Shown piece after piece: positions 24,401 to 32,661 of a DNA stretch of 64,000 bases (the first letter of the stretch is position 1; each line of letters opens with the position of its first letter). This DNA is from ZC4RG29 sp036563875 (GTDB lineage Bacteria > Bacteroidota > Bacteroidia > Cytophagales > Cyclobacteriaceae), in NCBI GenBank assembly GCA_036563875.1, contig DATCLO010000207.1, positions 78,912 to 142,911 on the forward strand, given 5' to 3'. Below the pieces are notes generated by a model. That model had not been told where the DNA came from and made no database searches. It worked only from the letters and a program-made list of their open reading frames with translations. Both the position numbers and the translations under genes were made by a program.

Positions 24401-24495
24401 TTTCAACACTTTTCAGGCGGAACACGCCAAGCCTTAAGCTGAAACTGTCGGGCTTGGGCAACTTTCAACACTTGCGCACTTCAACACATCAACAC
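24401..24495. repeat. TTCAACAC-type low-complexity intergenic sequence with a short inverted repeat
   Basis: Between the SNF2 and SDR genes, TTCAACAC recurs at 24402-24409, 24464-24471 and (variant) 24479-24497. A 7-base inverted repeat, CCAAGCC (24427-24433) with GGCTTGG (24451-24457), lies between. No promoter with both halves is visible here; TATCTTTC at 24397-24404 is one base off the -7 consensus. Confidence 0.6.
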
Positions 24496-25302
24496 ATGCG
24501 AGACAAGGTCGTCATCATCACCGGAGGTTCATCGGGAATAGGAAAAGCACTGGCTACCGAATTCGGTCGCAGAGGCAGCCACATATTAATTACAGGGCGC
24601 GATGGCGATTCCCTCAATCAGGCTGTTGCTGAACTTCGACAACAGGGTATCGACGTGGTGGGCTTTCGCGCAGATGTGTCGAAAGAAGAGGATAACCGCC
24701 TCATGGCGGAAGAGGCGTTAAAGCATTTCGGCAGGATCGATGTCCTCATCAATAATGCGGGCATTTCCATGCGTGCGCTGTTCTCGGAAGTTGACCTGAA
24801 CGTAATCCGGAAGGTTATGGATATCAACTTCTACGGAGTTCTGTACGCCACAAAGTATTGCCTACCGGAAATCATCCGTAACAAAGGCTCCGTAATTGGC
24901 ATAAGCTCTGTCGCGGGCTTTAGAGGGCTGCCCGGGCGGGCAGGATATTCAGCATCGAAGTTTGCGCTCAATGGATTTCTTGAAGTGTTGCGTACCGAAC
25001 TTTTGAAGTCAGGCGTGCATGTACTGACTGCCTGTCCGGGATTTACAGCGAGCGGTATTCGTCAGCGTTCTCTGACCAAAGACGGAACACCGCAGGGTAT
25101 CTCGCCACGCAATGAAGAAAAAATGATGACTGCCGAAGAATGCGCGCGTCACATTTACAGGGCGACCGTAAAACGTAAACGCCTTATCGTGCTCACGGCG
25201 CAGGGCAAACTTGCCGTGTGGTTGAACAAACTCTTCCCGGGACTCGCAGACAAGATGGTGTACAAGGTGATGGCGCGCGAAGCCAACGCGCCAATTCGAT
25301 GA
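24496..25302 (+). CDS. SDR-family NAD(P)-dependent oxidoreductase
   Basis: A 268-residue short-chain dehydrogenase. The cofactor loop 'ITGGSSGIGKAL' (Gly-rich, residues 8-19), the 'NNAGIS' motif near 91-96 and the catalytic Ser/Tyr/Lys in 'GISSVAGFRGLPGRAGYSASKFAL' are all present. Closest in style to 'DltE-like' or dehydrogenases of unknown specificity. The ATG at 24496 is chosen because the Rossmann strand begins right after it; an upstream start at 24454 would translate the low-complexity repeat. It ends directly against the convergent DUF3857 gene. Confidence 0.88.
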   Translation: MRDKVVIITGGSSGIGKALATEFGRRGSHILITGRDGDSLNQAVAELRQQGIDVVGFRADVSKEEDNRLMAEEALKHFGRIDVLINNAGISMRALFSEVDLNVIRKVMDINFYGVLYATKYCLPEIIRNKGSVIGISSVAGFRGLPGRAGYSASKFALNGFLEVLRTELLKSGVHVLTACPGFTASGIRQRSLTKDGTPQGISPRNEEKMMTAEECARHIYRATVKRKRLIVLTAQGKLAVWLNKLFPGLADKMVYKVMAREANAPIR

Positions 25303-27216
25303 TTACGTCTTGTTCATCAGCACGAGTTTCGTGTTGTCAGCTTTACTGATGGCTCTGCGAAACTCAACGTACTCATTGTATTTCTCCGCCGGATACCTTC
25401 CTTTCCGAAGATTAAAACGGCGCACATAGACAAGTCGTCCCTGCTCTACTGCACAGGTAGCCTCATATGAACCGAACATCGTTTCTAACTTAATGGGTTC
25501 GGGCAAGTATTCCGGATAAAGGTTCTCTGGAATCTGATACTCTATCGAATCGATGTGAATAAACCCCCGGTCGATCACGAGATCTGTTTTTCTGTCGGCC
25601 ACGCGCTCAGGAATGTAACGTGAACGCTCCATCAGATTTGGAACGAGGAACAATCGCTTGCCGCTTATTGATGCCAGCCTGTTCAGCTCAAGGCTTAGAT
25701 CCACAACAGCCGCAGGCAGCTTTTCTTTCTTCTCGCTAAAGCTGAAGTTCTGGAGGTTGAAGCTTGGTATGTCTGTGTTTTCCAGAGCCCAATCCTTCTG
25801 GGCATCGAATCGGCCGTTCAGGACGTGACTCAATCCAGTGGCATCGTATTCAAGTCCGGAGTACGATGTCTTGACAGTTGCCTTCGCATTTCCTGCAGCA
25901 TCCATGGTGACCCGTGCGTTGCGTACCCGAACGTTCAGGGAGTCAGGATAACGCACGGTATTCACGAGCTTTCCTCCTTCGTCAGTTATCAGTAGCGCCT
26001 TTCTGTCGCCGGTAAAAGTTCCCATGTAACCGAAAGGTCGTGTTTGGCTCGTGCATTCCAGCCACAACGTGTCGCGCGCTCCAGGCACAGCTACAATAAC
26101 GTGGTTGGTGCTTTGATGGCTTGGGAAGTCTTCGATCAGTGGCGGAACATCATCGCCCGCGGCGATGATCGCATAGTGAGCCTTAACGCCGGCTTCCTTC
26201 AGCAGCGCTATCATGTAGTTTGAGAGTGCCTTACAGTCGCCGTATCCGGTCTGATCGACTACTTCAGCGGGGAATGGTTGAAGTCCCCCGATGCCCAGCG
26301 AGATGTTTACATACCGGGTCTTACTCTGGAGGTATTGATATAAGACCCTTGCCTTTTCTTCGTCGCTGGTCAATCCTCGCGTAAGTTCCGCGACCTTTGC
26401 TTTAGTAGCCGCCGGGAGCTTATCGCGGTCTTTCGCCAGAAGGGCGAACCATTTTCCATACTCAGTCCATGTAGACATGTCGCCAACGTATCCCGCATAC
26501 TCAAAGTGAGTAGGTGCAGCCAGTATACCTGGCCACAGCTCTTCCGGGTGAGGACCATCGGGTTCCCGCTCAACGGCCTTTATATTTTCGAATGTCCAGG
26601 TGAGCGATACCATGCCATCCTTGAGGGTTTCCCGAACGGGTTCCTGTTGCAGGTTGATCAGTCGGTATCGCGGTTGCAGGTCAGGGGGAAAGACAAGGCT
26701 GTAGATGGCTTTCTGAGTTGACCGGTGACGCGTTGAAAACCAGCTGTCTGGTATGTCGTACAGGTATTTGTATTCCTGCTCGTATTCAAACTCGACGGTA
26801 TAGGGATATGTTGCGGATGAAAGGTCCGCAATCTTTACACGATCATCGCGATACAATGCAACGCCATCGTTAATACTTTGATCCTTGATCTCGCTATTCT
26901 TGAGCTTTCTGATCTGAACTCCGGCTGAATTGTAGACGGCTCCCCGGAAGTAGTTGATCTTTATCAGCTTGTTATAATGCACCGCTTCAACGGCATAACG
27001 CGAACCCTTACTATTGAGTACCGTCACCGCGAATTTCACGGTTAGCACCGCACTGCTCCTGGAGAGAACCTTAAAGGTCATGGCGTCCTCGCGAACGACG
27101 ACGTTCGCGTTCTTCATGAGTTCTTCAGGAATGTCCTTTACAGGATAGCCATAATCCGCGGCTCCCGCGAAAGATGGAATCAGGAGTATGAAAACGAGTA
27201 TCCTGAGTACTCTCAT
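25303..27216 (-). CDS. Exported DUF3857 / transglutaminase-like protein (catalytic residues kept)
   Basis: A 637-residue exported protein: signal peptide ('LRILVFILLIPSFAGAA'), a DUF3857 beta-rich domain (about residues 30-250), a transglutaminase-like domain (about 260-400) and a C-terminal beta domain. The catalytic Cys lies in 'GYGDCKALSNYMI' near residue 327 and the His in 'STNHVIVAV' near 371; the acid position reads Glu ('WLECTSQ') instead of Asp. These proteins are common in Bacteroidota, and their substrates are unknown. Its paralogue lies 3 bases upstream, probably in one operon. Confidence 0.82.
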   Translation of the reverse strand: MRVLRILVFILLIPSFAGAADYGYPVKDIPEELMKNANVVVREDAMTFKVLSRSSAVLTVKFAVTVLNSKGSRYAVEAVHYNKLIKINYFRGAVYNSAGVQIRKLKNSEIKDQSINDGVALYRDDRVKIADLSSATYPYTVEFEYEQEYKYLYDIPDSWFSTRHRSTQKAIYSLVFPPDLQPRYRLINLQQEPVRETLKDGMVSLTWTFENIKAVEREPDGPHPEELWPGILAAPTHFEYAGYVGDMSTWTEYGKWFALLAKDRDKLPAATKAKVAELTRGLTSDEEKARVLYQYLQSKTRYVNISLGIGGLQPFPAEVVDQTGYGDCKALSNYMIALLKEAGVKAHYAIIAAGDDVPPLIEDFPSHQSTNHVIVAVPGARDTLWLECTSQTRPFGYMGTFTGDRKALLITDEGGKLVNTVRYPDSLNVRVRNARVTMDAAGNAKATVKTSYSGLEYDATGLSHVLNGRFDAQKDWALENTDIPSFNLQNFSFSEKKEKLPAAVVDLSLELNRLASISGKRLFLVPNLMERSRYIPERVADRKTDLVIDRGFIHIDSIEYQIPENLYPEYLPEPIKLETMFGSYEATCAVEQGRLVYVRRFNLRKGRYPAEKYNEYVEFRRAISKADNTKLVLMNKT

Positions 27217-27219
27217 GGA

Positions 27220-29238
27220 TCACAACTTCTTTAAAACGATTTGTCCGGATTGTGAAGCTACTACCTGGTTGTAGAATTCCCTGAGGTTAGGGTATTCAAG
27301 CTGAGTATAAATTGCCTTGTTGACTGTCAGAATGCTTGTCACCGTTATCACGTCTCCGTTGACCGCGGTGTTGAGAATGTACCGGGCCGACTTGTCGGGC
27401 AACACAAAGACTTTGGGTTTTGGTACCTCCTCGATTGTGTAGCCTTGCGGTACCTTGACTTTGAAATTAAGCGTCTTCTCGAAAGGATAACCGAAATCAA
27501 CAGGATACTCACGCTTTTCCAGCTTGAACGGATTCTCCCGTTCCGCATTCAACAGCATGGGATCAATGTACAAAACGTCGCCTGTGCTTACTACGCCTTC
27601 ATCGGTGGCGACTTCATACTTCTCTACGAATGGCTTGGTGATATCTTCAGCGGCTTCAAAACTCTTCGTCCTGATTTCCCAATCACGATCCGCAAGCAAC
27701 GTTTTCACATATGCATCCTCCCCGTCGCGCAAGTAGGATGCGCGGCTCTCGTGCGCGTAATAGCCGTCGAGCATACGCGAGAGGGAATAGACAGCTTCGC
27801 CTTCTTCATCGAAATGCAGTTCAGCCATCGCGACCGTCCGGGACTTTGTCGTTGGGCTTAAGTCAATCCACGAATTTCCCGTTCCGTTTATAACAAGACC
27901 CTTTCCGTTCAGGCAGTTGCGTGGTAACACCCCTGGAGGCAACGATTTATGGGTCGCGTCAAGCACAATGTACTTTCCGTCAACGAGTACAGCACACGCT
28001 GTATAGTTGAATTGCGACAGCAAAGGAAAGGTCTCGCGAACAAAACCATTATCACGCGTACTCAGTACGATGGGATACGCCGTCAATCCTGCCTTCGAAA
28101 GCATGCATGCCATGAGCAGATTGATATCAGCCGAAGATCCTTTGCCGTCATCGTGTACCTTCTTGAGTGAGCCTTGCGAGAAGATCCGCTTACGACCGTC
28201 CCACTCGACCTTGTTTTTCACGTAGTTGTGAATGGCTGCAATCTTTTCATTGGGAGTAGGTGCTCCCGCAGTTGCCGATTCGACGATCTTGCCAAGAAAG
28301 GCATTGCCCTTAAGTTCACCACCTACATTTTCATGCTCCCAAAGCTTCTTGTTGATCTCGTCCCATGTACCAAGAATTTGCTGAACCTGACTATTGGGGA
28401 ATTTTACATAGGCAAGCTCAAAATTGATCTTTGAGATATAGTCCTTGTAGGTAGTGATGTAGGGCTCTTCCTTGAACGCAGGCACGTCCTTGGCCACAAT
28501 CCTCAGATAGTACTCCTTATAGTCTATGCGGCTTTGGTCAAACGTGCTGGGTGTGCTATAGTGTCGTACAGCCTGGCTTAATGTGATCGTCCGCGGAATG
28601 TAATTTTCTTCGTGAGTGGCAACGGGTATATACCCCTGCATGTACTTTTCGTAATGGAAGAAGTCGGGTATGTGCACGCGGTATTCGCTCCATACAACGG
28701 GAATCGTCGACTGAAAGGCCCAATCCTGCAGGTTTTGAATGTAGTTTGTGGTTATTGTATAGGTAATCTCGACTACTGACCCTTCCCTCACATCTGCCGC
28801 GGCCACTTTTATAACATCATAATTCTCATTGTAAGCCTCCTGAAATATCGCGTCGTTGGATGCTTTCGTTTCCGCGATCTTTCCGTTCACGAGGTTATAG
28901 GTAACGACCCTTAATCCGGAAATCTTCTCGCGGTATTCGCTACTTCCTGTGTACAACGGAATCTCGAAGTTTGCGTGGTCATAACCATCGCTTTTCAGAA
29001 TCTTGATCCGAGTGAGGCGCTCAAACTCAAGGAAAAAGCCCAGGTTCTGAGTATACTTCACGTAAGATTCACCGAAGTCGTACAGGACAACAGCGGCGGC
29101 CGAGGAATCGAGTGCATACTGCGACATCTTTACTTCTTCGAGTGTGACGTCGCCAAATTTGGTTGGTGGCTTTTGCGCAAATGATTCAACGAAATTGAAA
29201 ATCACACACAACGCTACCAAAGCATACGCTTTGAACAT
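27220..29238 (-). CDS. Exported DUF3857 / transglutaminase-like protein (catalytic residues lost)
   Basis: A 672-residue paralogue of the next gene with signal peptide ('VALCVIFNFVESFAQ'), DUF3857 domain and transglutaminase-like domain. In the catalytic loop, the Cys position is Ser ('GKGSSADINLL', near residue 366) and the His position is Tyr ('FNYTACAVLV', near 412); the Asp ('YIVLDATHK') remains. It is therefore likely a pseudo-enzyme with a structural or binding role. The 97-base space to radA shows no promoter with both halves. Confidence 0.82.
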   Translation of the reverse strand: MFKAYALVALCVIFNFVESFAQKPPTKFGDVTLEEVKMSQYALDSSAAAVVLYDFGESYVKYTQNLGFFLEFERLTRIKILKSDGYDHANFEIPLYTGSSEYREKISGLRVVTYNLVNGKIAETKASNDAIFQEAYNENYDVIKVAAADVREGSVVEITYTITTNYIQNLQDWAFQSTIPVVWSEYRVHIPDFFHYEKYMQGYIPVATHEENYIPRTITLSQAVRHYSTPSTFDQSRIDYKEYYLRIVAKDVPAFKEEPYITTYKDYISKINFELAYVKFPNSQVQQILGTWDEINKKLWEHENVGGELKGNAFLGKIVESATAGAPTPNEKIAAIHNYVKNKVEWDGRKRIFSQGSLKKVHDDGKGSSADINLLMACMLSKAGLTAYPIVLSTRDNGFVRETFPLLSQFNYTACAVLVDGKYIVLDATHKSLPPGVLPRNCLNGKGLVINGTGNSWIDLSPTTKSRTVAMAELHFDEEGEAVYSLSRMLDGYYAHESRASYLRDGEDAYVKTLLADRDWEIRTKSFEAAEDITKPFVEKYEVATDEGVVSTGDVLYIDPMLLNAERENPFKLEKREYPVDFGYPFEKTLNFKVKVPQGYTIEEVPKPKVFVLPDKSARYILNTAVNGDVITVTSILTVNKAIYTQLEYPNLREFYNQVVASQSGQIVLKKL

Positions 29239-29334
29239 GACAGGATCTTATAATTGAAAAATCAAATAATGTAAATTAACACTTTGTCCCAAAACCCACA
29301 AACCTGGACCTCACGGGCTTATGTAAGGTTTTTA

Positions 29335-29342
29335 TACCTTTG
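29335..29342 (+). promoter_or_regulatory. -7 promoter element (TACCTTTG) of radA
   Basis: TACCTTTG matches TAnnTTTG and overlaps an upstream in-frame TTG (29340). This argues that translation begins downstream, at TTG 29361, giving a leader of about 14 bases. Confidence 0.55.
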
Positions 29343-29360
29343 AGGCTAAAATGTAACCGC

Positions 29361-30737
29361 TTGGCGAAACTCCGATCTCTCTTTTTCTGTCAGCAATGCG
29401 GCTACGAGTCGCCCAAGTGGCTCGGCAAGTGCCCTGCGTGCGGCTCCTGGAACACTTTCGTGGAAGAAATTGTCCAAAAACAAGATGCAGGTAAAACTGA
29501 CTGGCGTACGACTACAGGCGGAACGCAACGCGTAGCGCAACCGAAACGACTCAACGAAATTGGTGAAGGAACGGAAGTACGCCTGATCACCAGGGACAAC
29601 GAACTGAACCGGGTCCTCGGAGGTGGGATCGTTCCCGGATCACTTATCCTCATCGGCGGCGAGCCTGGCATTGGTAAGTCGACCCTCATGCTGCAACTCG
29701 GAACCTCGCTATCGGGAAGAAAGACGCTGTACGTCTCCGGTGAAGAGAGCGAGCAACAGATCAAAATGCGGGCATTACGCATGGGGATCAACGGAAATGA
29801 TTGCTACATCCTCACGGAAACACGAACGCGTAATATTTTTCAGGCCATAGAATCGATTCAACCAGACCTTGTTGTTATCGATTCTATTCAGACACTGTAT
29901 TCGGACCTACTCGACTCTGCTGCAGGCAGCATTGGACAAGTGCGACAATGCGCCGGCGAGTTGCTGAAGTTTGCCAAGGAATCCGATACGCCCGTCATTC
30001 TCATCGGCCACATAACGAAAGACGGTTTGCTGGCAGGACCTAAAGTCCTGGAACACATGGTGGACACGGTCCTTCAGTTTGAAGGAGATCGACATCTTGT
30101 GTATCGAATCCTGCGGACAGTGAAGAATCGCTTCGGGCCAACCTCTGAGATGGGCATCTATGAAATGCTCGGCAACGGCTTGCGTCAGGTATCGAACCCT
30201 TCTGAAATTCTGATATCACAAAAGGATCCTAACCTGAGCGGCATCACGATCGGAGCCACTATTGAGGGAAATAGACCGCTACTCATAGAAGTACAGTCGC
30301 TCGTAAGTCCCGCAGCCTATGGCACACCTCAACGTACTACAACCGGATTCGATCAGAAGCGTCTAAACATGTTGCTGGCTGTGCTGGAAAAACGATGCGG
30401 CTTCCCCATGGGTCGTTATGATGTCTTTGTCAACATGGCGGGCGGCATCAAAGTAGAAGACCCGGCGATCGACCTCGCCCTGTGCGTTTCCCTGGTCTCG
30501 TCGCTGCAAGAGATTCCCGTCTCTGATAAAGTTGCGTTTGCGGCCGAAGTGGGTCTTGGCGGAGAACTTCGAGCCGTACAACGCGCTGATCAACGAATTT
30601 CAGAAGCAGAAAAGCTGGGCTTCAAGGAAATTTACATCTCCAAATACAACAAGAAGTCCGTCGATCTTGAAAAGCCTCGCATTAAGATCAACGCGCTGGG
30701 CAAGTTGCAAGAGGTTATTGAATATTTAATGGGATAA
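29361..30737 (+). CDS. radA: DNA repair protein RadA
   Basis: A 458-residue RecA-like ATPase that assists branch migration in homologous recombination. A four-Cys zinc finger (Cys10, 13, 24, 27) opens the protein, the Walker A is 'GGEPGIGKSTLM' (about 99-110), the RadA-specific 'KNRFGPTSEMGIYEM' follows, and a Lon-like domain closes it. TTG 29361 gives 'AKLRSLFFCQQCG', the conserved N-terminus; the longer frame begins inside the promoter. Confidence 0.94.
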   Translation: MAKLRSLFFCQQCGYESPKWLGKCPACGSWNTFVEEIVQKQDAGKTDWRTTTGGTQRVAQPKRLNEIGEGTEVRLITRDNELNRVLGGGIVPGSLILIGGEPGIGKSTLMLQLGTSLSGRKTLYVSGEESEQQIKMRALRMGINGNDCYILTETRTRNIFQAIESIQPDLVVIDSIQTLYSDLLDSAAGSIGQVRQCAGELLKFAKESDTPVILIGHITKDGLLAGPKVLEHMVDTVLQFEGDRHLVYRILRTVKNRFGPTSEMGIYEMLGNGLRQVSNPSEILISQKDPNLSGITIGATIEGNRPLLIEVQSLVSPAAYGTPQRTTTGFDQKRLNMLLAVLEKRCGFPMGRYDVFVNMAGGIKVEDPAIDLALCVSLVSSLQEIPVSDKVAFAAEVGLGGELRAVQRADQRISEAEKLGFKEIYISKYNKKSVDLEKPRIKINALGKLQEVIEYLMG

Positions 30738-30754
30738 CGGTGAATTGACCAAAC

Positions 30755-31360
30755 ATGGAAACTCATTTTCTCTCCAACCTTGGAATTCCGGAAGAGGTCT
30801 ATCGCTACGTGCTGTTGCCGCTGCTGATTTTTGCAGCCCGCATTGCAGACGTATCGATCAATACCATCCGGATCATTTATGTCCTCGGAGGCCGGAAGGC
30901 GACGGCAACCATAATGGGTTTCTTCGAGTCGTTCATCTGGCTGATGGCGATACGACAGATCTTTCAGCACCTCGACAACTGGGTGTGCTACGTCGCCTAT
31001 CCGGCCGGATTTGCCGTCGGTATCCTGGTGGGCATGATCATTGAAGAGCGCATTGCCTACGGAAAGGTGATCGTCCGGATCATCACCCGAAAAGACATCG
31101 TGCCTCTGACGACGTTTCTTACGAAATTGGATTTCCGCTATACTTCCCTCAACGCTCATGGCCGCGACGGCGCGGAAAATGTTGTGTTCACTGTGCTTGA
31201 GCGTGAGCGTCTCGATGAGTTGCTCGAGTTTCTGCAGCAATCCCTGCCGACAGCATTCTATACAATTGAAAAGGTCAATCGCGCTTCTGACGATTACGCG
31301 CTTGCAAGCGCCGGTCGAAGCGGCATTCTTTCGTGGCTTCGTTCGATACGACGCGATTGA
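30755..31360 (+). CDS. DUF5698/DUF2179 (UPF0316) membrane protein
   Basis: A 201-residue protein with about three helices in residues 15-100 ('LPLLIFAARIADVSINTIRIIYVLGG' and 'YVAYPAGFAVGILVGMIIEERIAYG') and a soluble C-terminal DUF2179 domain ('VIVRIITRKDIVPLTTFLTKLDFRYTSLNAHG'). This is the UPF0316 family, of unknown function. It follows radA by 17 bases and ends directly against the convergent CoA-transferase gene. Confidence 0.88.
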   Translation: METHFLSNLGIPEEVYRYVLLPLLIFAARIADVSINTIRIIYVLGGRKATATIMGFFESFIWLMAIRQIFQHLDNWVCYVAYPAGFAVGILVGMIIEERIAYGKVIVRIITRKDIVPLTTFLTKLDFRYTSLNAHGRDGAENVVFTVLERERLDELLEFLQQSLPTAFYTIEKVNRASDDYALASAGRSGILSWLRSIRRD

Positions 31361-32647
31361 CTATAGCGATGTCTTGAACCGTTCATAGCACTCGCGGTTC
31401 AGCCGTTCGCGGTGATCGGGATGCGCAATGCGGATCAATTCCTTTGCACGATCCGCAATGGACTTGCCATACAGATACGCAATGCCATACTCGGTAACGA
31501 CGTAGTGCGCATGGGCTCGGGTAGTCACTACACCTGCACCCTGCTGGAGAAGAGAAACAATCTTCGACTGTCCTTTTGCCGTAACCGACGGCATGGCAAT
31601 AATCGGCTTGCCCCCTTCTGACAATGAAGCGCCTCTCATAAAGTCCATCTGGCCTCCCACGCCGCTATACATGTATTCACCGATGCTGTCGGCGCAGACC
31701 TGGCCCGTAAGGTCGACCTCTATTGCGCTGTTGATGGCAGTAGTTTTGGGGTTTTGCCTGATAATGGACGTATCATTGGTATAGTCAACCTCCAGCATAG
31801 CCAATCCGGGATTGTCGTGCATGAAGTCGTACAGCTGTTGTGTTCCTAAGGCGAACGTGCTGACAATCTTTCCGCGGTGTTTCTTCTTGTACTTTCCGGT
31901 GATCACCCCTTTTTCAACCAGGGGGATTATACCATCGGAAAACATCTCGGTGTGTACGCCGAGGTCCTTGTGGTTCTGCAGAGAAGCCAGCACAGCGTTG
32001 GGTATACTGCCGATGCCGAGCTGAAGCGTGGCCCGGTCCTCAACAAGCGACGCGACATTACGTCCTATCTCTTCTTCAATAGGCGTTGGAACTCCCGGAT
32101 CGTGAGTGTACAGCGGCACATCGTACTCAACCATTCTTGTGAGCCGCTGATAATGTATCTGGGCATCGCCGTGAGTTCGGGGCATGTACTTGTTGACCTG
32201 TGCGATCACCACGCCGGCATTTTCAATAGCTGCGCGCGTTGCATCGACCGAGGTACCCAGAGAGCAGTATCCATGTTGATCAGGTGGCGACACCGTGACG
32301 AGTGCCACATCGATGGGTACGATGCCCTGCCGGATCAGCCGCGGGATCTCTGATAGAAACACGGGGATATAGCTTCCCCGACCCTCGGCAATGGCCTTGC
32401 GTACGTTGCTGCCGATGAAGAACGCATTGTGATGAAATATGCCCTTGTATTCAGGGCGGGTATACGGGGCATCGCCTTCGGTATGGAGGTGAAAGATCTT
32501 GACATCCTTCAGGCTATCTGCACGCTTAACCATCGCCTCTATCAACACTCTGGGTGCTGCCGCCACGCTGTGAATGAACACATTTTGCCCGGGCTTTAGC
32601 AACCCCAACGCCTCGTCCGCGGACGTGAGCCTGATTGTATTTGTCAT
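31361..32647 (-). CDS. Acetyl-CoA hydrolase/transferase family protein (4-hydroxybutyrate CoA-transferase-like)
   Basis: A 428-residue CoA-transferase of the class of acetate/4-hydroxybutyrate CoA-transferases. A glutamate near residue 310 in 'AINSAIEVDLTGQ' matches the active-site Glu that forms the CoA thioester, and 'GVGGQMDFMRGA' and 'AHYVVTEYGIAYLYGKS' are family motifs. It likely moves CoA between short carboxylic acids; the acceptor is not predictable. It starts 14 bases after the GH3-type ligase stop, so the two are one operon. Confidence 0.88.
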   Translation of the reverse strand: MTNTIRLTSADEALGLLKPGQNVFIHSVAAAPRVLIEAMVKRADSLKDVKIFHLHTEGDAPYTRPEYKGIFHHNAFFIGSNVRKAIAEGRGSYIPVFLSEIPRLIRQGIVPIDVALVTVSPPDQHGYCSLGTSVDATRAAIENAGVVIAQVNKYMPRTHGDAQIHYQRLTRMVEYDVPLYTHDPGVPTPIEEEIGRNVASLVEDRATLQLGIGSIPNAVLASLQNHKDLGVHTEMFSDGIIPLVEKGVITGKYKKKHRGKIVSTFALGTQQLYDFMHDNPGLAMLEVDYTNDTSIIRQNPKTTAINSAIEVDLTGQVCADSIGEYMYSGVGGQMDFMRGASLSEGGKPIIAMPSVTAKGQSKIVSLLQQGAGVVTTRAHAHYVVTEYGIAYLYGKSIADRAKELIRIAHPDHRERLNRECYERFKTSL

Positions 32648-32661
32648 TAGTACATTGTTGT

